Assembly: GCA_003056425.1 (NCBI GenBank)
Contig: PYVY01000016.1
Location: 40,917-104,916 of the forward strand
Source of the DNA: Alteromonas indica
GTDB lineage: Bacteria > Pseudomonadota > Gammaproteobacteria > Enterobacterales > Alteromonadaceae
DNA: 64,000 bases
Direction: 5' to 3'
Below the pieces are notes generated by a model that saw only the letters and a list, made by a program, of their open reading frames with translations, had not been told where the DNA came from and did not search any database. Position numbers and translations under genes: made by a program. Below are positions 17,268-26,088 of this stretch, one piece after another (positions within the stretch are counted from its first letter, which is position 1; each line of letters begins with the position of its first letter).

Positions 17268-18131
17268 TTACCGGCGCTTGGCCGGAGCCCCGGTTTTACG
17301 GGTACGATGCTTTTTCACGGACCGTCGCATGCGGCTCAAACGGGCATGATCCAGCTTTGTCTGGCGGTTATCAATCAGACTGGTTTCTTCTGGAGCAAGC
17401 TGAACCAGTTTACGTAACTGGTTGACATCTTCCAATGGCAGTTCCACCCAGGCGCCCAGAGGCAAACGCTTTTGCAGTTCAATCGGCCCATAACGTACGC
17501 GCAACAAACGGCTCACCTGTACCTCTTGTGACTCCCACAGGCGCCGTACTTCGCGGTTACGGCCTTCCTGTAGCGTTACGTTGTACCACTGGTTCATGCT
17601 TTCATCATCGTTGGAACGGGCTTTAATACTGGTGAACTTAGCCACGCCATCGTCTAGTTCTACGCCTTTACGTAATACCGCCAGGGTCTTAGGAGAGACT
17701 TCACCAAACACCCGCACCGCATATTCGCGCTCTACTTCACATTTTGGATGCATCAGCCGGTTGGCCAGCTCGCCGTCGTTGGTAAACAACAACAAGCCAC
17801 TGGTATTGATATCCAGACGCCCCACCGCTATCCAACGCCCCAGCCGTATCGCCGGTAGGCGTTCAAATACCGTTGGCCGGCCTTCCGGGTCTGATCGGCT
17901 GCATAACTCGCCTTCAGGCTTGTTGTACATCAATACCCGGCACACTGGCTTTTCAGTCTGGCGAGACAGTAAGTGGCCATCGACCCGAATTTGTCCCACC
18001 GGCTCAACCCGATCGCCTAAGGTGGCGATAGTGCCATCTACCGAGACCCGGCCTTGTTCAATCCACCGCTCCATTTCGCGGCGAGAGCCCAGGCCCTGAT
18101 TGGCCAGTACTTTTTGTAATTTTTCACTCAT
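17268..18131 (-). CDS. rluB: 23S rRNA pseudouridine(2605) synthase RluB
   Basis: About 287 aa. An S4 RNA-binding domain comes first (EKLQKVLANQGLGSRREMERWI), then the RsuA-type catalytic domain with GRLDINTSGLLLFTNDG containing the catalytic Asp, and EGRNREVRRLWE. The C-terminal tail is basic (RMRRSVKKHRTRKTG). It isomerises U2605 of 23S rRNA. The start at 18131 overlaps the scpB stop by eight bases, indicating translational coupling; the longer frame to 18254 lies inside scpB. It is the last gene of the operon. Linkage of scpAB and rluB is common in gammaproteobacteria. Confidence 0.94.
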   Translation of the reverse strand: MSEKLQKVLANQGLGSRREMERWIEQGRVSVDGTIATLGDRVEPVGQIRVDGHLLSRQTEKPVCRVLMYNKPEGELCSRSDPEGRPTVFERLPAIRLGRWIAVGRLDINTSGLLLFTNDGELANRLMHPKCEVEREYAVRVFGEVSPKTLAVLRKGVELDDGVAKFTSIKARSNDDESMNQWYNVTLQEGRNREVRRLWESQEVQVSRLLRVRYGPIELQKRLPLGAWVELPLEDVNQLRKLVQLAPEETSLIDNRQTKLDHARLSRMRRSVKKHRTRKTGAPAKRR

Positions 18132-18765
18132 GGGTGCTAATGCCCTTTGGTTCAGTATTATCGTTCGTACGGTCTGGTTGAACAGACGGTACCTCTTTTT
18201 TCTCACCTGACTTGTCAGTTGCCTCGTTGGCCAGCGCCACAAAAGCGTCCGCACTGGGTAACTGCGACAGTGAGGTTAACGAAAAATAGTCAAGAAATGC
18301 GCCGGTGGTGGCGTATAACGCCGGCTTGCCAGCCACCTCTTTATAACCGACCACTTTTATCCATTCGCGTTCGGTTAGTGTTTTTATAATGTTACTGCTT
18401 ACCGCCACGCCCCGAACCTGTTCTATTTCTCCACGGGTAATGGGTTGCCGATATGCAATGAGCGCCAGTGTTTCCAGCATAGCTCGGGAATAGCGTGGTG
18501 CCGATTCCTGCCACAATACGCCTAACCACGGGGCCAGGCTATCCAGTGACTGAAACCGATAGCCGGTAGCCACTTTCACCAGTTGCACGCCCCGGGGCTG
18601 ATAATCCAGTACCAATGCCGCCAGGATGTCATCCAACGCTTTGTCCGAGACGATAAAATCAGCCAATACTGTTGCTTTTAAATGCGCTTTGCTGACGGGT
18701 TTATCCGCTACAAACAAGGTAGCTTCAACCAGTTGTTTCAGCTGCTCTGGATTAATCTTTTTCAT
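18124..18765 (-). CDS. scpB: segregation and condensation protein ScpB
   Basis: A 213-aa winged-helix kleisin-interacting protein. Seen: LKQLVEATLFVADKPVS at the start and ALIAYRQPITRGEIEQVRGV near 110, the family's most conserved stretch. ScpB dimers bind ScpA in the condensin-like complex that compacts the chromosome. It overlaps scpA by 14 bp and rluB by eight. The C-terminal ~35 residues are polar and poorly ordered. Confidence 0.94.
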   Translation of the reverse strand: MKKINPEQLKQLVEATLFVADKPVSKAHLKATVLADFIVSDKALDDILAALVLDYQPRGVQLVKVATGYRFQSLDSLAPWLGVLWQESAPRYSRAMLETLALIAYRQPITRGEIEQVRGVAVSSNIIKTLTEREWIKVVGYKEVAGKPALYATTGAFLDYFSLTSLSQLPSADAFVALANEATDKSGEKKEVPSVQPDRTNDNTEPKGISTHE

Positions 18766-19576
18766 GCCGCCCCGATTTCACATATATTCTGGCAAACGGC
18801 CCAGCCTGCACACAGATTAACAGCTGCTCTTTCACCAGCTCCAGTACCGCCAGAAAACTCACCACACAGCCAGCCCGTCCTTCCGCCTGAGTAAACAGGT
18901 TTTCCAGAGGGGTATATTCATGCTCATTAACCAGCGACAAAATCAGGCTCATGCGCTCGCGGGTACTCAGCGCTTCCCTGGCAATAGTATGGTGTTCAAA
19001 AGCCGCGGCTCGCTGCATGGCCTGACTAAATGCTGACACCAGCTCTTCCATTGACACCTCTGGCTCCAACCGAACAGGTTCAACCGTATCGCTTACTTTC
19101 ACATTAACCGTAAATACATCGCGCTCAAGGCGTGGCTGAAGATCTAAATCCGCTGCAGCCTGTTTTACCACTTCATACTCTTTTAATCGCCGGATCAGCT
19201 CAGCCCGCGGGTCTTCTTCGTCTTCTTCTGTCGCCGCGGGCCTGGGTAACAAAAGTCGCGATTTAATTTCAGCCAACAGCGCAGCCATAAGCAGATATTC
19301 TGCGGCAAGCTCTAATCTGAGCGACTTCATCACTTCAACGTATTCCATATACTGCGCGGTAATCTGGGCCACCGGCAGCGTGGTAATATCAAACTTCTGA
19401 CGCTTAATTAAATACAGTAGTAAATCGAGTGGCCCTTCAAAACTTTCCAGAATCACTTCTAAGGCTTCTGGCGGTATATACAAATCCTGTGGTTTTTCAA
19501 GCAGCGCTTCGCCATGAATAAATGCCAGCGGCAAAGGCTGCTGAACCGGGGGCTGATCTGCTCGGGTGTCAGTCAT
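18752..19576 (-). CDS. scpA: segregation and condensation protein ScpA
   Basis: A 274-aa kleisin. The conserved FEGPLDLLLYLIKRQKFDI is at ~49-67, followed by the helical region AAEYLLMAALLAEIKSRLLLPRP, and the C-terminal winged helix at ~205-270. It bridges SMC heads with ScpB. Finding scpAB here implies an SMC-ScpAB condensin rather than, or besides, MukBEF (inference; smc is not in the window). It lies 18 bp after yciO. Confidence 0.94.
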   Translation of the reverse strand: MTDTRADQPPVQQPLPLAFIHGEALLEKPQDLYIPPEALEVILESFEGPLDLLLYLIKRQKFDITTLPVAQITAQYMEYVEVMKSLRLELAAEYLLMAALLAEIKSRLLLPRPAATEEDEEDPRAELIRRLKEYEVVKQAAADLDLQPRLERDVFTVNVKVSDTVEPVRLEPEVSMEELVSAFSQAMQRAAAFEHHTIAREALSTRERMSLILSLVNEHEYTPLENLFTQAEGRAGCVVSFLAVLELVKEQLLICVQAGPFARIYVKSGRHEKD

Positions 19577-19594
19577 CGCTGCCCTGCTGCGGTA

Positions 19595-20215
19595 TTATTC
19601 AAACGGACTAGGATCGCCGCTACCATGGCGCAGAATATCTACCGGACCATCTGATAAATCGACAATAGTGGTAGGGTGCTCGCCCAGTGTACCGCCATGG
19701 ATAATCAGGCCTACCCGCTTTTCCAGTTTATCGCGGATATCATCCGGATCAGACTCTGCCATTTGCGCGCCGGGTAAAATAAGCGAGGTCGACATCAAGG
19801 GTTCGTTCAGTTCTTCCAGCAGCTTCAATGCAATAATGTTATTGGGCACCCGAATACCGATGGTTTTACGCTTCGGGTTTTGTAAACGCCGGGGGACTTC
19901 TCTGGTGGCCTTCAAAATAAACGTGTATGGCCCCGGTGTATTATTTTTTATTTGCCGAAATGCAACGTTATCCACCTTGGCATAAATAGACAACTCTGAC
20001 ATATCGCGGCACATCAGCGTAAAGTTATGGTCTTTGTCGATATTGCGGACCTGACAAAGCTTGTCCAGGGCTCGCTTATCGTCCATTTGACATCCTATGG
20101 CGTAGCCAGAGTCGGTTGGATACACCACGACTTCACCCTGGCGAATAAGCTCCACCGCTTGTTTTAACAAACGGGGTTGCGGGTTGTCAGGATGGATATA
20201 AAAAAATTGACTCAT
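19595..20215 (-). CDS. yciO: YciO, Sua5/YrdC-family protein
   Basis: A 206-aa YrdC-like domain protein. Seen: the N-terminal YPTDSGYAIGCQ, RNIDKDHNFTLMCRD and the C-terminal STIVDLSDG-like TTIVDLSDGPVDILRHG. The family binds double-stranded RNA and resembles the threonylcarbamoyl-AMP synthase used for t6A formation, but YciO itself does not replace TsaC efficiently. It is nine bases downstream of rnm, the same order as in Escherichia coli. Confidence 0.9.
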   Translation of the reverse strand: MSQFFYIHPDNPQPRLLKQAVELIRQGEVVVYPTDSGYAIGCQMDDKRALDKLCQVRNIDKDHNFTLMCRDMSELSIYAKVDNVAFRQIKNNTPGPYTFILKATREVPRRLQNPKRKTIGIRVPNNIIALKLLEELNEPLMSTSLILPGAQMAESDPDDIRDKLEKRVGLIIHGGTLGEHPTTIVDLSDGPVDILRHGSGDPSPFE

Positions 20216-20224
20216 AAAAACTCC

Positions 20225-21100
20225 TTAACGATGAGAATGGAGCATTGTCCAGTCGTGCCAGACCGGCGTTAACCCGTCTGCCAACCCAAGATTACGGCCC
20301 AACTCGGTCCAGCGAGAGGGAAAATGAAAATCTGACCCTGCTGACGCGGTTAATTGATGATCTTTGACTAATTCGTACACCAGCTCTCGTTTTTGTGCGG
20401 CCATCCCCGGGCACGCCGCCTCTATAGCATGGCCTCCGGCCTGGGCAAAATCATCCACCAACCGGCGTAACCATTTTGCTGTCATATCATAATGGGCCGG
20501 ATGTGCCAGCACTGCCTGGCCGCCCGCCTGAGTAATGACGTCAATGGCTTCACTCATGGCTGGCCATACTGCTTTTACAGCAGCACGCTTGCCTTTACCT
20601 AAATACTTTTTAAACGCGCTGTCCATTGAGTTAACCCCATAGTTATTCACTAATACGCGGGCAAAGTGGGCACGGGTTAACTGGCCTGGACCGGCTAAAC
20701 GAATAGCTCTTTCCAATACGCCCGCAAACCCGCATTTGGTTAACTTCTCGGCGATTTTTTCGGCCCGGTGGCGGCGACGCGCGGCCTGCGCCGCTAAAAA
20801 GGCAGTAAAAGCCGGCGCTTCGCAATCTACATTCAGTCCTACCACATGAATATCAAAACCGTGCCATTCCGTCGAAATTTCCACGCCATTGATTATGGTC
20901 AACGCGCGCTTCTGGGTTTGCTGGTAATCATGCGCCTCACGCAGGCCGGCGATGGTATCGTGGTCGGTGATGGCCAATACATCTACCTGCATATTATGAG
21001 CGCGTTGCACCAGCTCGGTAGGAGACAGTTGGCCGTCTGAAAAGTAAGTATGGCTATGAAGGTCGATTTTCACTGATTTTTGGATTTCCGGTTGACACAC
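20225..21100 (-). CDS. rnm: RNase AM / 5'-3' exoribonuclease, PHP domain (Rnm)
   Basis: A 291-aa PHP-domain phosphoesterase (YciV/TrpH). The metal-binding motifs are visible: DLHSHTYFSDG near 13-23, ITDHDT at ~44, and later HPAHYDMTAKW and GSDFHFP. The E. coli protein trims 5' ends of 23S, 16S and 5S rRNA and digests short RNA. Start is uncertain: GTG at 21100 as given, or GTG at 21073 closer to the first motif. It heads the minus-strand operon and is divergent from trp, as in enterobacteria. Confidence 0.9.
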   Translation of the reverse strand: MCQPEIQKSVKIDLHSHTYFSDGQLSPTELVQRAHNMQVDVLAITDHDTIAGLREAHDYQQTQKRALTIINGVEISTEWHGFDIHVVGLNVDCEAPAFTAFLAAQAARRRHRAEKIAEKLTKCGFAGVLERAIRLAGPGQLTRAHFARVLVNNYGVNSMDSAFKKYLGKGKRAAVKAVWPAMSEAIDVITQAGGQAVLAHPAHYDMTAKWLRRLVDDFAQAGGHAIEAACPGMAAQKRELVYELVKDHQLTASAGSDFHFPSRWTELGRNLGLADGLTPVWHDWTMLHSHR

Positions 21101-21209
21101 GCATGAATTTGTTTTCTTCTATAGGGCATATTATACAGTTTTTACGCTTTGATGCTTATCGAAGTTTTAAACAAATCACGTTAGATTTACTGATACCAAG
21201 TAGAGATCA
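21101..21209. promoter_or_regulatory. rnm/trp divergent region
   Basis: Must hold the trp promoter and that of the rnm operon. No convincing TrpR operator (paired ACTAGT cores) is seen, so attenuation may be the main control. Confidence 0.4.
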
Positions 21210-21275
21210 ATGCAAACGACCATTTTTCAAACATCGCTGAATAGCGTTATCTGGTGGTGGCACTCCCTGACTTAA
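21210..21275 (+). CDS. trpL: trp operon leader peptide
   Basis: A 21-codon frame beginning MQTTIFQTS and ending in three consecutive Trp codons (21252-21260) followed by HSLT and a TAA. AGAG precedes the ATG closely. Ribosome stalling at the Trp codons when charged tRNA-Trp is scarce would decide between antiterminator and terminator downstream. Confidence 0.93.
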   Translation: MQTTIFQTSLNSVIWWWHSLT

Positions 21276-21344
21276 TGGGCGGTGTGCGCGTTGGTGCGTG
21301 TCAAATACACTAAGAAAGGCCCGTTTATACGGGCCTTTTTTTTT
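21261..21344 (+). promoter_or_regulatory. trp attenuator
   Basis: The terminator is AAGGCCCG-TTTATA-CGGGCCTT (21316-21337) with a run of T's to 21344. A competing antiterminator can be drawn between AATGGGC (21274-21280, over the leader stop codon) and GCCCGTT (21319-21325), 7 bp with one G-U pair. A protecting hairpin can pair CACTCCC (21261-21267) with GGG and GTG just after the stop codon. Confidence 0.88.
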
Positions 21345-21368
21345 AATCGCAGCTGGAGATTTGCGAAC

Positions 21369-22967
21369 ATGAGTTTAGCAGAACTGGGAGATATCCCGGG
21401 AAAAGTAGAAACAATACAGCAAACAGGCGAGTACCTGGCCGATCCACTCGCCGCGTTTACCCACATCTGTAAAGATAAACCCAACGCGCTGCTGCTGGAA
21501 TCAGCTGAAATTGACAGCAAAGATGATTTGCAAAGCCTGCTGATGGTAGATGCGGCGCTGCGGTTGGAATGTCGGGGCAATCAGATAACAGTGACGGCGT
21601 TAACGGCCAATGGTGAGTCGGTTATGCCGTTGTTTGCCAGCCACTGCCCGCCAGGCATCAGCCATCAACAAGACGGTAAAACAGTCATACTAACCTGTGC
21701 CTCACCGGATGAGGGGCTGGATGAAGATGCCCGGTTAAAAGCCGCCAGTGTATTTGATGCGTTGCGGTTGTTACGTCAGCAGATTACGCCGTTAAGGGCG
21801 CACCCTAATGCGGTATTTTTGGGCGGTGTTTTTGCCTATGATCTCCTGGCAACCTTTGAACATTTACCGGCGGTGGATGAGGGCCAAAATGACTGTGCCG
21901 ATTATGTATTTTACCTGGCCGAAACGCTGTTAGCGATTGACCATAAAAGTAAAACGACCGAACTTATCGGCAGTGTCTTTTCTGGCCCCCAGGTAGCCCA
22001 AAGCTATTTTGCCGTGGCGCAGCGCCTTGAACAGCTGCAGCAAACCTTGACGCAAGTGCCCACGGCGGCTTCCTCGCCCCGCCAGCGCCCAGCCAGCGAC
22101 GCCATGGACATTGCGGTGGATAAGTCAGATGAGCAGTTCATGGAGGATGTAAACTACCTGAAAACGCATATCCTTTCTGGGGATATTTTCCAGGTGGTGC
22201 CCTCGCGGACCTTTTCACTGCCCTGCCCGTCACCGCTAAATGCCTATGCGCAGCTCAAAAAACAAAATCCCAGCCCGTATATGTTTTACATGCAGGATGC
22301 CGACTTTACTATTTTTGGCGCCTCGCCTGAATCAGCCTTGAAATACGAAACCCAGACCAATCAGGTAGAAATTTATCCTATTGCCGGCACCCGTCCACGG
22401 GGCAAGCGGCAGGACGGTACTATCGATGCTGACTTGGACAGCCGAATAGAGCTGAATTTACGCGAAGACAATAAAGAAAAATCTGAACATATTATGCTGG
22501 TAGACCTGGCGCGTAACGATGTAGCCAAGGTCAGCCGGCCGGGCACCCGCTATGTTAAAGATCTACTAAAGGTCGACCGCTATTCCCATGTTATGCATTT
22601 GGTTTCCCGGGTGGTAGGCCAGCTACGCGACGATTTGGACGCCTTACATGCATATCAGGCCTGCATGAATATGGGCACCTTAGTAGGAGCCCCCAAAGTC
22701 AGCGCTGCCAACCTGATTCGCAAAGTTGAACAGAAGCGCCGGGGCAGTTATGGCGGTGCGGTAGGCTATATTAATGGCAATGGCGACATGGATACCTGTA
22801 TCGTCATTCGCTCAGCGTTTGTTAAGAATAATACCGCGTATATTCAGGCGGGTGCCGGGGTGGTGTATGACTCAGATCCGCTTAGCGAGGCAAACGAAAC
22901 CCGTACCAAAGCCCAGGCGGTAATCAATGCGGTAAAGTCAGCGCTGCCTAATCAGGAGGGGGTATAA
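21369..22967 (+). CDS. trpE: anthranilate synthase component I
   Basis: A 532-aa chorismate-utilising enzyme. Seen: LLLESAEI in the N-terminal Trp-binding region, then the catalytic block with SGDIFQVVPSR, SPYMFYM, GASPESALK, PIAGTRPRG, DLARNDVAKV and AGAGVVYDSDP. It makes anthranilate from chorismate using ammonia passed from TrpG, and is feedback-inhibited by Trp. The ATG at 21369 follows GGAG and the attenuator; the frame upstream crosses the terminator and is not used. Its stop is immediately followed by the trpG ATG. Confidence 0.97.
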   Translation: MSLAELGDIPGKVETIQQTGEYLADPLAAFTHICKDKPNALLLESAEIDSKDDLQSLLMVDAALRLECRGNQITVTALTANGESVMPLFASHCPPGISHQQDGKTVILTCASPDEGLDEDARLKAASVFDALRLLRQQITPLRAHPNAVFLGGVFAYDLLATFEHLPAVDEGQNDCADYVFYLAETLLAIDHKSKTTELIGSVFSGPQVAQSYFAVAQRLEQLQQTLTQVPTAASSPRQRPASDAMDIAVDKSDEQFMEDVNYLKTHILSGDIFQVVPSRTFSLPCPSPLNAYAQLKKQNPSPYMFYMQDADFTIFGASPESALKYETQTNQVEIYPIAGTRPRGKRQDGTIDADLDSRIELNLREDNKEKSEHIMLVDLARNDVAKVSRPGTRYVKDLLKVDRYSHVMHLVSRVVGQLRDDLDALHAYQACMNMGTLVGAPKVSAANLIRKVEQKRRGSYGGAVGYINGNGDMDTCIVIRSAFVKNNTAYIQAGAGVVYDSDPLSEANETRTKAQAVINAVKSALPNQEGV

Positions 22968-23582
22968 ATGAAGCAACCTGTAACGGTTTTTTTGCTTGAT
23001 AACATCGATTCATTCACTTACAACCTGGTAGATGAATTGCGTACAATGAACTTAACCATCATTGTTTACCGTAATACCGTGGCGGCCTCCACGTTACTGA
23101 AACGGATGGCCCAGGAAGCTGAGCAGGCCAATGTGCTGCTGATGCTCTCGCCAGGGCCCGGTGCCCCCAAGGATGCCGGTTGTATGCCTGAATTGCTAGA
23201 GGCGGTAGCCGGCCGCTACCCGGTATTGGGTATTTGTTTGGGCCATCAGGCCATCGTGGCGCACTATGGTGGCGACGTCGGCCGCGCAGAGCAGGTAATG
23301 CATGGAAAGTCATCGCTTATTCACCACAACGGCGCGGCCTTATTCGATGGTTTGCCGCAACCGCTTCAGGTAGCTCGTTACCATTCGCTTATTGCGACCT
23401 CGTTACCGGCATGTTTAACCGGCATTGCTGCGTGTGGCGAAACCACCATGGCGGTATACCATGAGACTGACCGGATGTTGGGTTTTCAGTTTCATCCTGA
23501 GTCTATTTTGACCGCTCAGGGTAGCCAGCTACTGGCTCAAAGCATAGCCTTTTTAACCGAACAAGGACCTGAACATGTTTGA
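22968..23582 (+). CDS. trpG: anthranilate synthase component II (glutamine amidotransferase)
   Basis: A 204-aa class I glutamine amidotransferase. The catalytic Cys lies in LGICLGHQAI, the His/Glu pair in FQFHPESI, and the oxyanion segment is LSPGPGAP. It releases ammonia from glutamine for TrpE. It is not fused to trpD, unlike the E. coli gene. It begins directly after the trpE stop, with the ribosome site inside trpE, and overlaps trpD by eight bases. Confidence 0.97.
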   Translation: MKQPVTVFLLDNIDSFTYNLVDELRTMNLTIIVYRNTVAASTLLKRMAQEAEQANVLLMLSPGPGAPKDAGCMPELLEAVAGRYPVLGICLGHQAIVAHYGGDVGRAEQVMHGKSSLIHHNGAALFDGLPQPLQVARYHSLIATSLPACLTGIAACGETTMAVYHETDRMLGFQFHPESILTAQGSQLLAQSIAFLTEQGPEHV

Positions 23583-24603
23583 TACTCACAGTGTTTTAGA
23601 CACACTGTATGCGGGCAACTCGCTGTCGCAAACCCAGGCGTTTGGGCTTTTTAACAGTATTATGCACGGCGAGCAGTCGCCGGCAATCATAGCCGCAGTG
23701 CTGACCGCGCTGAAAATTAAACACGAATCGCCACAGGAAATCGCCGGCGCCGCCAGTGCCATGGTATCTAATGCCTTGCCGTTTCCCACCCCTGCCTATC
23801 CGTTTGCCGATATTGTTGGCACCGGTGGCGATGGCCACAATACTATTAATATCAGCAGCTCGGCGGGTGTAGTGGCAGCAGCATGTGGAGTTAAGGTAGC
23901 CAAACATGGTAACCGTAGCGTATCTTCACGGTCAGGTTCAGCCGATTTGTTTCAACAATTTGGTATTCAGCTGGAAATTAGCGCAGAAACCGCTCGCCAT
24001 TGTCTGGACGATGCTAATTTTTGCTTCTTATACGCCCCGGTGTATCACGCGGGAATGCGCCACGCGGCGCCGGTACGCGCTGAATTGAAAACCCGAACGT
24101 TATTCAATATTTTGGGGCCGCTGGCCAATCCAGCCAGCCCCACCCATGGTGTTTTTGGGGTATATTCCCCCGAGTTGCTCGAGCCCTATGCGCAAACCTT
24201 AATGTTACTGGGTCAGCACCGCGCCTTAATTGTTCATGGTAATGGTTTAGATGAACTGGCGTTACATGGTGAGTCCCATATTTTTGACCTTGAACATGGC
24301 GATATTCGCCGCTATACCGTAACTCCCGAAGATTTTGGCTTACCGGAGTATCCGCTCAGCGCCATTGAAGGCGGCGCACCCGATGCAAACCGGGCAATGA
24401 TTGAAGCGGCGCTGGGAGGCCAGGGCGAAGAAGCGCATCGCGCCGCAATTGCAATGAATTGCGGCGCCCTGTTGAAAGTGACCGGCACCGTCGACACATT
24501 TAAACAAGGGGCGGAAATGGCCATGGCAAGTATGGCTGCCGGCGAACCGCTTAATGTACTCAACAAAGTGGCTCAGTTGAGTCAGGAGAAACCGCATGAC
24601 TGA
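23575..24603 (+). CDS. trpD: anthranilate phosphoribosyltransferase
   Basis: A 342-aa enzyme. The PRPP-binding sequence VGTGGDGHNTINISSSAG and KHGNRSVSSRSGSADL are present, with NILGPLANPA following. It joins anthranilate to phosphoribosyl pyrophosphate. It overlaps trpG and trpCF by eight bases each, giving tight translational coupling. Confidence 0.97.
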   Translation: MFDTHSVLDTLYAGNSLSQTQAFGLFNSIMHGEQSPAIIAAVLTALKIKHESPQEIAGAASAMVSNALPFPTPAYPFADIVGTGGDGHNTINISSSAGVVAAACGVKVAKHGNRSVSSRSGSADLFQQFGIQLEISAETARHCLDDANFCFLYAPVYHAGMRHAAPVRAELKTRTLFNILGPLANPASPTHGVFGVYSPELLEPYAQTLMLLGQHRALIVHGNGLDELALHGESHIFDLEHGDIRRYTVTPEDFGLPEYPLSAIEGGAPDANRAMIEAALGGQGEEAHRAAIAMNCGALLKVTGTVDTFKQGAEMAMASMAAGEPLNVLNKVAQLSQEKPHD

Positions 24604-26068
24604 TACGCGTCAAAACCACTCGGAAGCCTCTGCGGTACTGGAAACCAGCGCAGTAGAAGCCAGTGCTAGTCAGCCCAATGTGCTGCAAAAAATAGTAACC
24701 GATAAAGCGCAGGAACTGGCTGCCAGAAAGCAGGCCCTGCCGCTGGAAAAAATCAAGCAGGCTGTAACACCTTCCCAGAAGAGCTTATTTCAGGCGCTAA
24801 ATAAGCCCGAAGCAGGTTATATTCTGGAATGTAAAAAAGCCTCGCCCTCCAAAGGGCTTATTCGCGAAAAATTCGATCTGGATGAGATTCTGGCTGCTTA
24901 TACGCCTTACGCTGCGGCGTTGTCAGTGCTTACAGATGAAAAGTATTTTCAGGGACGCTTTGAATATTTAAGTTATGTCACCGCCCGGGTGTCGCAACCC
25001 GTATTGAATAAAGATTTTTTCATTGATGAATACCAGATATATCTGGCCCGATTCCATCAGGCCGATGCGGTACTATTGATGTTGAGTGTGCTAAGTGATG
25101 AACAATATCAGGCATTAGCCCAGGTTGCACAGTCGCTAAAACTGGATATTTTAACCGAAGTCAGCAATGAACAGGAAATGCGTCGGGCGATAGCCTTACA
25201 GGCGAATATTATTGGCATAAATAACCGCGACTTACGCGATTTAAGCACTGATTTGGCCACGACTGAGCGGTTGGTACCGATGTTAGCGCAAGCTACTCAC
25301 GAGTACGTGGTTATCTCGGAGTCAGGTATTTATACCCATGCGGATGTACTTAGACTTTCCCCCCTGTGTAATGGTTTTTTGGTGGGCAGTGCACTTATGG
25401 CCCAGCAAGATTTACCCAGTGCGGTCAAGGGCTTGGTTCTGGGTGATATTAAAGTATGCGGGATGACCGACGCGGCGATGGCCGCACAAGCCTTTGACGC
25501 GGGCGCATCCTATTGCGGGCTGATATTTGCACCTAAGTCTGCGCGAGTCGTAAATAGCGAAGAAGCGCAGGGAATTGTTAGCCAGACACCAGGACGTTAT
25601 GTAGGGGTATTTGTTGATGCCCCTGTGGAGCAAGTCGCTGCGCTGGCGCACCAGTTGAGTTTGGCGGCGGTACAGCTACATGGCAACGAAGATAGCCCTT
25701 ACCGGCAAGCATTGCGTGCCCAGTTACCCGCAGGTTGCCAGTTATGGCAAGCGGTGGGCGTGCGCGAAGCGTTGCCCGCTAACCTGGATGCGCTGTTAAC
25801 AGACAACCAGATAGACAAGGTGCTATTGGATTGCCAGGTAGGCAAACAAACCGGCGGCACCGGGCAGCAGTTCGACTGGTCGTTGCTCGATAACATTACA
25901 GATAAATCACAGATTGCGCTTGCCGGAGGGATTACAATAGACACCCTGCTGCAGGCCCAGCGTACCGGAGCAAGTCTGGTTGACGTGAACTCAGGTGTTG
26001 AAGAGGCCCCCGGCCAAAAGTCAGCGGCTTTACTTAGCGCGTTATTTGCGCGCGCAAGACAATATTAA
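24596..26068 (+). CDS. trpCF: bifunctional indole-3-glycerol-phosphate synthase / phosphoribosylanthranilate isomerase
   Basis: A 490-aa fusion. Residues ~30-280 are the TrpC barrel (ILECKKASPSKGLIR, VLTDEKYFQG, VISESGI) and ~284-490 the TrpF barrel (DIKVCGMTDAAMA, GLIFAPKSAR, LAGGI). The two carry out successive steps with TrpF acting first. The fusion is typical of enterobacteria and Alteromonadales. It has an extra, Ser/Ala/Glu-rich N-terminal stretch of about 28 residues before the usual start (VLQKIVTDKAQEL), which is low-complexity and possibly not conserved. Confidence 0.96.
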   Translation: MTDTRQNHSEASAVLETSAVEASASQPNVLQKIVTDKAQELAARKQALPLEKIKQAVTPSQKSLFQALNKPEAGYILECKKASPSKGLIREKFDLDEILAAYTPYAAALSVLTDEKYFQGRFEYLSYVTARVSQPVLNKDFFIDEYQIYLARFHQADAVLLMLSVLSDEQYQALAQVAQSLKLDILTEVSNEQEMRRAIALQANIIGINNRDLRDLSTDLATTERLVPMLAQATHEYVVISESGIYTHADVLRLSPLCNGFLVGSALMAQQDLPSAVKGLVLGDIKVCGMTDAAMAAQAFDAGASYCGLIFAPKSARVVNSEEAQGIVSQTPGRYVGVFVDAPVEQVAALAHQLSLAAVQLHGNEDSPYRQALRAQLPAGCQLWQAVGVREALPANLDALLTDNQIDKVLLDCQVGKQTGGTGQQFDWSLLDNITDKSQIALAGGITIDTLLQAQRTGASLVDVNSGVEEAPGQKSAALLSALFARARQY

Positions 26069-26088
26069 TTGAACGTACAGGATCACTC

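Noticed and set aside
21101..21209. TrpR operator before trpL
   Set aside because: No pair of ACTAGT-like cores could be found.
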